Source of the DNA: an uncultured Clostridia bacterium
GTDB lineage: Bacteria > Bacillota > Clostridia > Oscillospirales > Acutalibacteraceae
Reading direction: 5' to 3'
Assembly: GCA_944376265.1 (NCBI GenBank)
Contig: CALWCD010000010.1
Span: forward strand, 1 to 45,440
DNA length: 45,440 bases
The notes under the pieces are model-generated. The model searched no databases, was not told the origin of the DNA, and saw only the letters and a list, made by a program, of their open reading frames with translations. A program made the translations under genes and the position numbers. Below are positions 31,600 to 39,801 of the stretch, one piece after another (the first letter of the stretch is position 1; every line of letters begins with the position of its first letter).

Positions 31600-31982
31600 G
31601 GCCGGAAATGTCCCCTTGGGGGGAAATCGATCACTGCGTCCAGCTGTGTCCCGGTGTGTATGAGGTGTCCACCCCCAGCCACGGGGGAGTGATGGCCCAG
31701 CTGGGGGCGGCGTCCAGAATCTTTTCCGCAGCAGCCAGACGGTATGGCTTTGTGGAGGGGGGCTATCTCTGCTTTGAGGAGGACTGCGACGCGGCGGTGG
31801 CCATTCGGGAGCTGCTGGACCGTGGAAAGGTCACTCCTCCGGTGAACCGGTATTACGGCCCCGGGGAGTACGAGAAGGCCATTGACCGGTCCATCCAGCG
31901 GTATCAGCCGGAATACTGGCAGGCAAGGCAGAAGCGTTTGGAACAGAAGGCCCGCCGGCGGGAAGGGAGGGACGGCCTGTGA
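31596..31982 (+). CDS. DUF7007-like ICE protein
   Basis: 128 residues. WGEIDHCVQLCPGVYEVSTPSHGG followed by YLCFEEDCDAAVAIRELL resembles the DUF7007 domain found in clostridial conjugative elements. The C-terminal third is basic and helical (YWQARQKRLEQKARRREG). The start overlaps the upstream stop, and its own stop overlaps the GTG start of ardA. The function is unknown. Confidence 0.6.
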   Translation: MRPEMSPWGEIDHCVQLCPGVYEVSTPSHGGVMAQLGAASRIFSAAARRYGFVEGGYLCFEEDCDAAVAIRELLDRGKVTPPVNRYYGPGEYEKAIDRSIQRYQPEYWQARQKRLEQKARRREGRDGL

Positions 31983-32638
31983 GGGAAGAACCGGTCTTTT
32001 CCGCCTTTGTCACCAACCTGGGCAAGTACAACGAGGGGGAACTGGCGGGGGAATGGGTAAACTTTCCCACCAGCAACGGGGAGATGCAGCAGGTGTTCCG
32101 CCGCATCGGTCTGAGCCCCCGGTACGAGGAGTGGTTCATCACCGACTACGACAGCTCCGTCCCCGGCCTCACGGATTCCCTGGGGGAATACGAGAGCCTC
32201 AGCGAGCTGAACTACCTGGCCCATCTGGTCCGGGACCTGGGAGATCTTACCAAACTGGAGGCAGTTCTGGACCTGGGGGAGTCCACCGGAAGCGTGAAAG
32301 AGCTGATCAACCTGACGGAAAACCTGGACTGTTTCGAGTTCCTGGAGGGGGTCCGGGACGACAGCGGCCTGGGCTATTACTGGGCGGAAGACAGCGGCTG
32401 TTACGACACCGGCAGAATGGGTCCCCTGGCCCGGTACCTCGATTACGAAGCCTTCGGGCGGGACATCCGGCTGGAGGAGGGGGGCGTGTACGGCGCAGGG
32501 GGCTACGTCCGGTACACAGGGGACGGCTTCAGAGAGCTGTACAGCGGAGACCTGTCCCACATTCCGGAGGAATACCGCATCAAAGGGCCGGAATGCGCCC
32601 GGCAGCATTCCTCCCGGCCGTTTTTCCCAGAGCGGTAA
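31979..32638 (+). CDS. ardA: ArdA family antirestriction protein
   Basis: 219 residues from a GTG overlapping the upstream stop (GTGA). It begins FSAFVTNLGKYNEGELAGEWV and has YEEWFITDYDS, SLSELNYLAHLV and FEFLEGVRDDSGLGYYW. ArdA proteins are acidic DNA mimics that block type I restriction enzymes and protect incoming single-copy DNA in the recipient. The strongly acidic composition fits. Its place in the leading part of the element is typical. Confidence 0.9.
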   Translation: MREEPVFSAFVTNLGKYNEGELAGEWVNFPTSNGEMQQVFRRIGLSPRYEEWFITDYDSSVPGLTDSLGEYESLSELNYLAHLVRDLGDLTKLEAVLDLGESTGSVKELINLTENLDCFEFLEGVRDDSGLGYYWAEDSGCYDTGRMGPLARYLDYEAFGRDIRLEEGGVYGAGGYVRYTGDGFRELYSGDLSHIPEEYRIKGPECARQHSSRPFFPER

Positions 32639-32654
32639 ACAAGGAGGTTATCCC

Positions 32655-33605
32655 ATGTACTACACCAAGGAACAGATCCAGCAGGCCCGGCAGATGGACC
32701 TGCTCACCTACCTGCAGCGTTGGGAACCCCAGGAACTGGTCCGTGTGTCCGGCAGCGTCTACTGCACCAAGACCCACGACAGCCTGCGGATCTCCAACGG
32801 AAAGTGGTTCTGGTTTTCCCAAGGAGTGGGCGGGGTCAGCGCCTTGGACTATCTCATCAAGGTCAACGGCTGCTCGTTTCTGGAGGCCATGGAAACTCTT
32901 TGCGGCCGGGCAGAGGCCGGGCTGCCTGTGGCCAGAGGTTCTCCAGAGGAGCCCAGACCCAAGGAGCTGTGCCTCCCGGAACGAAGCCCCACCCACCACC
33001 GGGTGATGGCCTATCTGACAGGCCGGGGCATCCACCGGGAGATTGTGGAGTACTGCATCGGCACAGGACGGCTCTACGAGAGCCTGCCCCGCCGCAATGC
33101 GGTGTTTCTGGGGTTTGACTCCCAGGGGAAAGCCCGGTTCGGCTGCCAGCGGGGAACGGGGAAGGCCAGGTTCCACGGGGACTTGACCGGCAGCGACAAG
33201 CGCTACGCCTTCTCCCTCACCGGGGACAGCGACGGTCTCCACTTGTTTGAAGCCCCCATCGACGCCCTTTCCTACGCTGCCCTGTGCAAGCTGGACGGCA
33301 TGGACTGGCGGGGAGAAAACCTGCTGGCCCTGGCAGGAGTGCACCGGCCCAGCGGGAGGGGAATTCCTCGGCTGCCCTTGGCTCTGGAGTCCTTCCTGAA
33401 GGACCACCCCCAGGTGAAAACGGTCTATCTCCACCTGGACAACGACCTGCCCGGGCGGCAGGCAGCCCAGGGAATACTGGCGGCCCTGCCGGAGGGAATC
33501 CGCGGGGAAAACCGGCCGCCGCCCTTTGGAAAAGATGTAAACGACACCCTGTGCCACCGGCTTGGGATCTCCCGGCAGAAGGAGGCGCAGAAGCGGGAGC
33601 GCTGA
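32655..33605 (+). CDS. DUF3991/toprim domain protein
   Basis: 316 residues. The N-terminal zinc-less DUF3991 part (YCTKTHDSLRISNGKWFWFSQG, GGVSALDYLI) resembles primase entry domains. The C-terminal toprim fold has LHLFEAPIDALSYAAL and VYLHLDNDLPGRQAA, with the Glu and Asp pair of primases and topoisomerases. It may prime or process element DNA during transfer. AAGGAGG precedes the start. Such proteins lie next to mobC/relaxase in Tn1549-like elements. Confidence 0.85.
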   Translation: MYYTKEQIQQARQMDLLTYLQRWEPQELVRVSGSVYCTKTHDSLRISNGKWFWFSQGVGGVSALDYLIKVNGCSFLEAMETLCGRAEAGLPVARGSPEEPRPKELCLPERSPTHHRVMAYLTGRGIHREIVEYCIGTGRLYESLPRRNAVFLGFDSQGKARFGCQRGTGKARFHGDLTGSDKRYAFSLTGDSDGLHLFEAPIDALSYAALCKLDGMDWRGENLLALAGVHRPSGRGIPRLPLALESFLKDHPQVKTVYLHLDNDLPGRQAAQGILAALPEGIRGENRPPPFGKDVNDTLCHRLGISRQKEAQKRER

Positions 33606-33721
33606 ACCGTTCCAAGGAGGGGAGGGAATGACAGACCGCAGCAAGCATCGCCGATGGTCACCCACCGGCAGGAAAACTCCAGGGGCTGCCCCTGGAACCC
33701 CAAAAGGCAAGGAGGAACACT
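33606..33721 (+). other. Candidate oriT region upstream of mobC
   Basis: A 116-bp gap directly before the mobC/relaxase pair. It carries an 8-bp perfect stem, TCCAGGGG-CTG-CCCCTGGA (33678-33696), followed by ACCCC. Origins of transfer often lie here and contain such a hairpin beside the nick site. A short ORF crosses the region but looks accidental. No nick consensus could be assigned. Confidence 0.35.
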
Positions 33722-34048
33722 GTGCGCAAAAGAAACCGGCGGGTCCAGGTCCGCTTGACAGAACAGGAATACAGAGGGTTTTTGAAGCGGGTGGGGTCCA
33801 GCGGGCTGTCCCAGGAGGAATACCTGCGGCAGCTGCTTCGGGGTCTTGTTCCCCGGGACCTGCCCCCGCCGGACTACCACCGGTTCATGGAGGAGCTGTA
33901 CCAGGTGGGCAGCCTTCTCCGGCAGCTCTCCCACCAGGCCCAGGCCCTGGGCGCCGTGGACGCTGCCCGCTGCGAAAGCGCGGTGGAACAGTTCCGGCAG
34001 CTGGTGGAAGAGGTCACCGCCGCCGTGATTTCGCCCGGGAGGCTGTAA
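33722..34048 (+). CDS. mobC: MobC-like relaxosome accessory protein
   Basis: 108 residues from a GTG with AAGGAGG upstream. The N-terminal RVQVRLTEQEYRGFLKRV, followed by GLSQEEYLRQLLRG, is a ribbon-helix-helix type start, and the C-terminal half is helical (VEQFRQLVEEVTAAV). MobC proteins bind oriT and assist the relaxase, which is encoded 2 bp downstream. Confidence 0.82.
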   Translation: MRKRNRRVQVRLTEQEYRGFLKRVGSSGLSQEEYLRQLLRGLVPRDLPPPDYHRFMEELYQVGSLLRQLSHQAQALGAVDAARCESAVEQFRQLVEEVTAAVISPGRL

Positions 34049-34049
34049 T

Positions 34050-35435
34050 ATGGCGGTCACCTCACTGTGGGCGGTGCGGGGGAACCTGGGCGGGGTTTTG
34101 GACTACGCCGCCAACCCGGAAAAGACCCAGAACCCCGGCTTCGAGCAGGAGGGGGATCTGGCCCATCTGATCCGCTACGCGGTCCAGCAGCGGAAAACCA
34201 CCGTTCGGGAGGAGGGGGTGGCCGTGAAGCAGTTTGTCACCGGTATCCACTGTGACCCTGCCACCGCACGCCGGGAGATGGCGGCGGTGAAACAGCGCTT
34301 CGGCAAAGAAGGGGGGATCATTGCCTACCACGGGTACCAGTCCTTCGCCCCGGGAGAGTGCACCCCGGAGCTGGCCCATCAAATCGGCGTACAGCTGGCC
34401 CGGCAGCTGTGGGGAGGCAGGTACCAGGTGCTGGTTGCCACCCACCTGGACCGGGAAAACCACCTCCATTCCCATTTTGTCATCAACACCGTCTCCTTTG
34501 CCGACGGGAAAAAGTTCCACCGCACCGGCCGGGATTACCGCGCCATGCGGGAGGCCTCCGACGCCCTGTGCCGGGAGTACGGCCTGTCGGTCCTGGAGAA
34601 TCCCCAGCAAGGGAGAACCATGCAGTATGGGGAGTATCGGGCGGAACGGCAGGGAAAGCCCACCTGGCGCTCTCTCATCCGGAAGGACGTGGACGCTGCC
34701 CTTCGCCGGTCCATGACGGAGCGGCAGTTTGTTCAGGCCCTCCAGCAGATGGGCTACCAGGTGAAAACAGGGGCGGACATTTCCGTGCGGCCCCGGGGAA
34801 AAGAGCGGTTTTTCCGCCTGGGCCGGAACCTGGGCGAGGACTACTCCCCGGCAGGCATCCGCCGGCGCTTGCTGGAACAAACGTTCCCTGAAAGGAAGAG
34901 TCCTACCCGTCCCCGGAAGGTGCGGTGCAGGGGGAGGATCAAGCCCGCCCGAAAAGCCTACGGATTCCGGGCGCTGTACTACCACTACTGCTACTTGCTG
35001 GGGATTTTCCCCCAAAACAAGAGCCGCCTGCCCCGGCGGGTGTCTCCCGAACTTCGGGAGGAGCTGCTGCGGGGGGAGAGGTTTTCCCAGGAAGTGCGGC
35101 TGCTGTCCCGGCACAAAATCGATACGCTGGAACAGCTGAACGCGTACCGGGGCGGGGCAGAGGAGCGTCTGGAGGGACTGCTTTCCCAGCGGGCAGCCCT
35201 GTACCGGCTGGTCCGCACGGTGGCAGTCCAGGCGGAACCGGAGCGAAAGGATCGGGTAAAGGGGGAGATTTCCGCCCTCACCGGGCAGATCCAGAACCTG
35301 CGGAAGGAGCTGCGGCTGTGTGAGGACATTGCCGCGCGCTCTGAGAAAATGAAGGAAGCCCTGACGATTCAGGGAAAGGTGGAGCAAGCATTGAAAAAAG
35401 AACGCCCAGAACTGGGGGAAAGGATAATTTCATGA
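34050..35435 (+). CDS. MobA/VirD2-type relaxase
   Basis: 461 residues. The catalytic Tyr is probably Tyr19 (GVLDYAANPEKT), and the metal-binding three-His motif HLDRENHLHSH covers His132-His142. The C-terminal part (about 290-461) is basic with a coiled coil. The enzyme nicks oriT, stays bound to the 5' end and is pumped into the recipient with the DNA strand. It follows mobC immediately and overlaps the DUF3846 gene. Confidence 0.93.
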   Translation: MAVTSLWAVRGNLGGVLDYAANPEKTQNPGFEQEGDLAHLIRYAVQQRKTTVREEGVAVKQFVTGIHCDPATARREMAAVKQRFGKEGGIIAYHGYQSFAPGECTPELAHQIGVQLARQLWGGRYQVLVATHLDRENHLHSHFVINTVSFADGKKFHRTGRDYRAMREASDALCREYGLSVLENPQQGRTMQYGEYRAERQGKPTWRSLIRKDVDAALRRSMTERQFVQALQQMGYQVKTGADISVRPRGKERFFRLGRNLGEDYSPAGIRRRLLEQTFPERKSPTRPRKVRCRGRIKPARKAYGFRALYYHYCYLLGIFPQNKSRLPRRVSPELREELLRGERFSQEVRLLSRHKIDTLEQLNAYRGGAEERLEGLLSQRAALYRLVRTVAVQAEPERKDRVKGEISALTGQIQNLRKELRLCEDIAARSEKMKEALTIQGKVEQALKKERPELGERIIS

Positions 35436-35836
35436 ATGTGCTGGTAGTAGAACCGGGGATCCTCCCCTATGAAAAGGAGATCAACGGCCTGAAGGAAATG
35501 CAGGCGGTGGTGGGAGGCACCATCACCGCCATTTACCCCTGGGAGGACACAGCGGCCATCGTCTGCAACGACGAGGCGCTGCTTCTGGGGATGCCCTTCA
35601 ACCGCAGCGTGGAAGGGGGCTATGGGGGCGTGTTCGGCCCGTTTTTCGTCTGCGGACTGGGGGAAGAGGACTTCTGCGCCCTCACCCCGGAACAGATGAA
35701 GACCTACAAGGACAGGTTTCACCAGGCGGAGCTGCTGGTGGGCTTTCGGGGAGAGGAGCCGGTTACCTGGAAAATCCCCGCCCGGGCCAGGGAGCAGGTC
35801 CGCCGCAAACCCAGGTCCCAGGACCTGGAACGGTAA
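35432..35836 (+). CDS. DUF3846 domain protein
   Basis: 134 residues. MNVLVVEPGILPYEKEINGL..MQAVVGGTITAIYPWEDTAAIVCNDEAL is the typical DUF3846 beginning, a short domain of unknown role that is frequent in conjugative elements and phages of Firmicutes. The ATG overlaps the relaxase stop. Confidence 0.8.
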   Translation: MNVLVVEPGILPYEKEINGLKEMQAVVGGTITAIYPWEDTAAIVCNDEALLLGMPFNRSVEGGYGGVFGPFFVCGLGEEDFCALTPEQMKTYKDRFHQAELLVGFRGEEPVTWKIPARAREQVRRKPRSQDLER

Positions 35837-35850
35837 GGGGGTGAGCCCAC

Positions 35851-36438
35851 TTGTACACCGATGCCCCCGACCAGGTGCTGCGCCTGAGCATGGAAGGGGT
35901 GGAGTTCGCCCTGAAAATCTCCGGGGCCGCCGCAAAAAATGTTGCCGCTGCCCTCTACGCCGTGGCGAGGGACCAAAAGCGCACCAAGGGAAAGGCCGGA
36001 ATCACCGCCATGCTGCGGCAGCAGCGCCCCTTGACCGTGTACACCATTCCCAAGGCGGACTGCCCGGAATTTGCCAAGCAGGCCAAACGCTACGGGATCT
36101 TGTACGCCCCCATTCCCCTGAAGAAGGGAGACGACACCCTGGACCTTATGGTGTTCCAGGACGACGCTCCCCGGGTCAACCGGATCGTGGAGCGGCTGAG
36201 TCTAATGGTGCCGGACGCCGCCTCCCTTCAAACCGGCCTGGAGCAGGCCAGGGAGGGGGCCGGCCCTTTCCCGGAACGGAGGGAGAGGGGATCTCTGTCC
36301 GGGAGTATCTCCGAGCCCGGCAGGAGTTCCGAAAGGACTGGGTCTGACCGCCCCTCCGTGCGGAAGGAGCTGGAGAAGCTGAAATCCCGGGGGAACCCTC
36401 CCCAGCCCCAGGCCAAAGGGGGGAGGGCTCCCCGATGA
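35851..36438 (+). CDS. pcfB: PcfB family protein (DUF3801)
   Basis: 195 residues from a TTG 14 bp after the previous stop, with GGGGGTGAG upstream. The core GVEFALKISGAAAKNVAAALYAVA, then AMLRQQRPLTVYTIPKADCPEFAKQAKRYGILYAP matches PcfB. In pCF10 this protein links the relaxosome to the coupling protein PcfC. The tail is disordered and basic. Its stop overlaps the traG start (ATGA), as expected for a partner. Confidence 0.87.
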   Translation: MYTDAPDQVLRLSMEGVEFALKISGAAAKNVAAALYAVARDQKRTKGKAGITAMLRQQRPLTVYTIPKADCPEFAKQAKRYGILYAPIPLKKGDDTLDLMVFQDDAPRVNRIVERLSLMVPDAASLQTGLEQAREGAGPFPERRERGSLSGSISEPGRSSERTGSDRPSVRKELEKLKSRGNPPQPQAKGGRAPR

Positions 36439-38243
36439 AGCCGAAACAGCCTGTGCCGCCCTGGCTTTACGTTCTGGGAATCGTTCCGGCGGTGTGGCTG
36501 GGACTGCTGATGGCCCCCTCTCTTTCCGGGGGCCTGGAGGGGATGGCGGAAAACCTTCCCCGTGCCTTGAGCAGTCCGTTTTCCATTTCCTGGTGCCAGG
36601 ACAGCCTGAGGTCGGTCCTTTTCGCCCTTGCCGCCTACGGTTTGGGCGTGGGGGTCTTTCTTGCCTCCCGCCACCCCTACCGCCGGGGGGAGGAGCACGG
36701 CTCCGCCCAGTGGGGCAGTCCCCGCAGGGTGAACCGGAAATACGCCGCCAAACCCTTTGAGGCCAACCGGCTGTTCACCCGGCACGTGCGCATGGGATTG
36801 GACACCCGCAGGCACCGGCGGAACCTGAACACGGTGGTGGTGGGCGGGTCCGGTTCCGGCAAGACCAGGTGTTACGCCAAACCCAACCTGTGCCAGGGAA
36901 ACACCAGCTTTGTGGTGCTGGACCCCAAGGGGGAACTGCTCCGGGACACGGGGCAGTTGCTGGAAAAGAAGGGGTACGAAGTCCGGGTGCTGGACCTGCT
37001 CCACATGGAAAAAAGCTTCTGCTACAACCCCTTTGTCTACCTTCGGGACGACAACGACGTCCAGCGGCTGGTGACCAACCTGTTCAAGTCCACCACCCCC
37101 AAGGACAGCAAATCCAGCGACCCCTTCTGGGACACGGCAGCCTCCATGCTGTTGATGGCCTTCATCCTGTACCTCAAGTACCAGGCCCCGCCCCAGGAGC
37201 AGAACTTTTCCACCGTGCTGGAGCTGCTCCGGGCGGCGGAGGTGCGGGAGGAGGATGAGAGCTACCAGTCCCCGGTGGACGAGCTGTTCGACCGGCTGGA
37301 AATGCGCTTTCCGGACCACATCGCCCTGAAGTATTACCGGGACTACCGCTCCGGCTCCGCCAAGACACTGAAGTCCATTCAGATCACCCTGGCGGCAAGG
37401 CTGGAGAAATTCAACCTTCGTTCCCTCTCGGCCCTCACCGCCGCGGACGAGCTGGACCTGTCCAGCCTGGGGGAGAAAAAGACGGCCCTGTTCGCCCTAA
37501 TCCCCGACAACGACACCAGCTTCAACTTCCTGGTGTCCATCCTCTACACCCAGATCTTCCAGCAGCTGTTCCACCTGGCCGACCACAAGTACGGGGGCAG
37601 CCTGCCGGTGCCGGTCCACTTTCTCATGGACGAGTTCTCCAATGTGAGCCTGCCCGATGACTTCGACAAGCTGCTGGCCACCATGCGCAGCCGGAATATC
37701 TCTGTGTCCATTATCTTGCAGAACCTTGCCCAGCTGAAGGCCCTTTTTGAAAAGCAGTGGGAAAGCATTCTGGGCAACTGCGACGAACTGCTCTACCTGG
37801 GCGGCAACGAGGCCTCCACCCACAAGCTGCTCTCCGAAAGCTACCTGGGAAAGTCCACCCTGTGGCTGGATTCCTACGGCAAAAGCCGGGGGCGGGGCGG
37901 AAGCTGCACCACCAACATGAGCCTCATTGGCCGGGAGCTGCTCACTCCCGATGAGGTGCGAATGCTGGACAACCGGTACGCCCTACTGTTCATCCGGGGA
38001 GAGCGGCCGCTGCTGGATGAAAAATACCAGATCTTAAAACACCCCAGCGCGGCCCTGACTGCCGACGGGAAGGCTGTCCCCTACGAGCATGGGGGAACAT
38101 CCCGGGCGGCGGCCAGTCTCACCGCCCCGGCAATTGCCAAGGGGGAGGCTCCGCAGGAAAGGAACCCTCTGCCGGAAGCTGCTCTGTACACCGACGAAGA
38201 ATTGGAAACGCTGTTTGACGTAAAGGAGGAACCCAGCCTATGA
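36435..38243 (+). CDS. virD4: VirD4/TraG-type coupling ATPase
   Basis: 602 residues. Two N-terminal membrane helices (about 10-30 and 60-78), then the motor domain with Walker A GGSGSGKT (138-144 region), LDPKGELLRDTG and Walker B FLMDEFSNVSLP. It hands the relaxase-DNA complex to the type IV secretion channel. The length is normal and all motifs are intact. The stop overlaps the Maff2 start. Confidence 0.94.
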   Translation: MKPKQPVPPWLYVLGIVPAVWLGLLMAPSLSGGLEGMAENLPRALSSPFSISWCQDSLRSVLFALAAYGLGVGVFLASRHPYRRGEEHGSAQWGSPRRVNRKYAAKPFEANRLFTRHVRMGLDTRRHRRNLNTVVVGGSGSGKTRCYAKPNLCQGNTSFVVLDPKGELLRDTGQLLEKKGYEVRVLDLLHMEKSFCYNPFVYLRDDNDVQRLVTNLFKSTTPKDSKSSDPFWDTAASMLLMAFILYLKYQAPPQEQNFSTVLELLRAAEVREEDESYQSPVDELFDRLEMRFPDHIALKYYRDYRSGSAKTLKSIQITLAARLEKFNLRSLSALTAADELDLSSLGEKKTALFALIPDNDTSFNFLVSILYTQIFQQLFHLADHKYGGSLPVPVHFLMDEFSNVSLPDDFDKLLATMRSRNISVSIILQNLAQLKALFEKQWESILGNCDELLYLGGNEASTHKLLSESYLGKSTLWLDSYGKSRGRGGSCTTNMSLIGRELLTPDEVRMLDNRYALLFIRGERPLLDEKYQILKHPSAALTADGKAVPYEHGGTSRAAASLTAPAIAKGEAPQERNPLPEAALYTDEELETLFDVKEEPSL

Positions 38244-38581
38244 ACAAAAAGAAACTCACCCAGCCAAAGCCTTTGAACAAAAAGGGCCGCCGGGCCTTTG
38301 CCCTGTTTGCCGTCTCCACCCTGCTGACAGGGGGGCTTGCCACCACTGCCTTCGCCACCAGCGGAGGGGACCCCCTGACGGTGGTGAACAACCTGTCCGA
38401 CTTCATCTTCGGCCTGATCCGTGCCGTGGGCATCATCCTGCTGGGCTGGGGCGTGGTCCAGGTGGGACTTTCCTTCCAGTCCCACGATCCCAGCCAGCGC
38501 TCCCAGGGGTTTCTCACCTTGGCAGGCGGGGTGGTGATCACCTTCGCCAAGGAAATCCTGGACCTGATTACCGGGGGCTGA
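38240..38581 (+). CDS. Maff2 family mobile element protein (pilin-like)
   Basis: 113 residues. A basic start, a signal-like helix (FALFAVSTLLTGGLATTAFA) with a plausible AFA cleavage site, and two further hydrophobic helices (FIFGLIRAVGIILLGWGVV, GGVVITFAKEILDLI). This is the size and topology of VirB2/Maff2-type subunits found before trbL-like genes in clostridial ICEs. Confidence 0.85.
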   Translation: MNKKKLTQPKPLNKKGRRAFALFAVSTLLTGGLATTAFATSGGDPLTVVNNLSDFIFGLIRAVGIILLGWGVVQVGLSFQSHDPSQRSQGFLTLAGGVVITFAKEILDLITGG

Positions 38582-38621
38582 ACCGTGGACTGCCTGACAC
38601 TGGAAGAAGGGAGGAAGCCTC

Positions 38622-39458
38622 ATGAGCGACAACTGGGTGGTCCAGAACCTGGAAAACGCCCTGAATACCTGGAACGACTCCATGACGGAGATCTGGCAGC
38701 TCATCACCCAGAGCCCGGCGGACTTTAAAGGGGGCGGCATCTGGAGCGTGATCCTCAACATCCACGACGGAGTCCGGGCCGTTGGACTGGCGCTGCTGGT
38801 GCTGTTCTTCCTGGTGGGGGTCATGCGCACCTGCGGCAGCTTTGCAGAGCTGAAGCGCCCGGAAGCGGCCCTGAAGCTGTTCGTCCGGTTTGCCCTGGCA
38901 AAAAGCGTGGTCACCTACGGCCTGGAGCTGATGCTGGCCCTGTTCGACATTGTCCAGGGTTTGGTGTCCGCCATCCTGAACGCTTCCGGCCTGGGAGGCG
39001 CCGAGGACATGGTGCTGCCGGAGGAGATCGTCACAGCGGTGGAGGACTGCGGCTTTTTCGAGTCCATCCCTCTGTGGGCCGTGACCCTCATCGGCGGGCT
39101 GTTTATCACGGTGCTGTCCTTCCTGATGATCCTGACCGTGTACGGGCGGTTTTTCCGCCTGTACCTGTACACCGCCATCGCGCCCGTCCCACTCTCCACC
39201 TTTGCAGGGGAGCCCACCCAGAATGTGGGCAAGAGCTTTCTTAAAAGTTATGCCGCCGTGTGCCTGGAGGGCGCCATCATAGTGCTGGCCTGTGTGATTT
39301 TCTCCCTGCTGGCCACAGCCCCGGCCGTGGTGGAGTCGGACGCCGCCGCCGTCACCCAGGTGTGGAGCTATGTGGGAGAGCTGATCTTCAACATGCTGGT
39401 GCTGGTGGGCACGGTGAAAATGGCCGACCGGGTGGTGCGGGAGATGATGGGACTGTGA
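38622..39458 (+). CDS. TrbL/VirB6-like inner membrane channel protein
   Basis: 278 residues with five or six membrane helices (for example VGLALLVLFFLVGVM, LWAVTLIGGLFITVL, AIIVLACVIFSLLATA). The amphipathic N-terminus, NWVVQNLENALNTWNDSM, is usual for this ICE family. VirB6-like proteins form part of the inner-membrane channel. GAAGGGAGGAAG precedes the start. It is placed between the Maff2 and prgI genes as in related elements. Confidence 0.85.
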   Translation: MSDNWVVQNLENALNTWNDSMTEIWQLITQSPADFKGGGIWSVILNIHDGVRAVGLALLVLFFLVGVMRTCGSFAELKRPEAALKLFVRFALAKSVVTYGLELMLALFDIVQGLVSAILNASGLGGAEDMVLPEEIVTAVEDCGFFESIPLWAVTLIGGLFITVLSFLMILTVYGRFFRLYLYTAIAPVPLSTFAGEPTQNVGKSFLKSYAAVCLEGAIIVLACVIFSLLATAPAVVESDAAAVTQVWSYVGELIFNMLVLVGTVKMADRVVREMMGL

Positions 39459-39471
39459 AAAGGAGGCCTAT

Positions 39472-39801
39472 ATGGAAATAAAAATCAATCGGGAGATCCG
39501 CAACTACACAGAGAGTGTGTTCTTCGGCCTGAGTCTGCGCCAGTGCGTGTTCTCCGTGCTTGCCATGGCGGTGGCGGTGGGGCTGTACTTTCTGCTGCGG
39601 CCCGCCCTGGGGCTGGAGACTTTGTCCTGGGTGTGCATTTTGGGGGCGGCCCCCTTTGCCGCCCTGGGGTTCATCGCCTACCACGGCATGACCGCCGAAC
39701 AGTTTCTCTGGGCCTGGCTGCGCTCTCAGGTGCTGGAGCCCAGGCAGCTGAAATGCCAGCCCTTCAACCTGTATCTGGAACTTCTGAAAGGGGGCCGATG
39801 A
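39472..39801 (+). CDS. prgI: PrgI family protein (VirB3-like)
   Basis: 109 residues. MEIKINREIRNYTESVFFGLSLRQ, then two membrane helices (CVFSVLAMAVAVGLYFLL and WVCILGAAPFAALGFIAY). VirB3-like proteins associate with VirB4 at the membrane. The stop overlaps the virB4 start (ATGA), as is common for this pair. Confidence 0.9.
   Translation: MEIKINREIRNYTESVFFGLSLRQCVFSVLAMAVAVGLYFLLRPALGLETLSWVCILGAAPFAALGFIAYHGMTAEQFLWAWLRSQVLEPRQLKCQPFNLYLELLKGGR

Noticed and set aside
33562-34170. Alternative frame across the mobC region
   Set aside because: Pro/Gly/Arg-rich shadow of mobC and the relaxase start; mobC has a ribosome site and family motifs.
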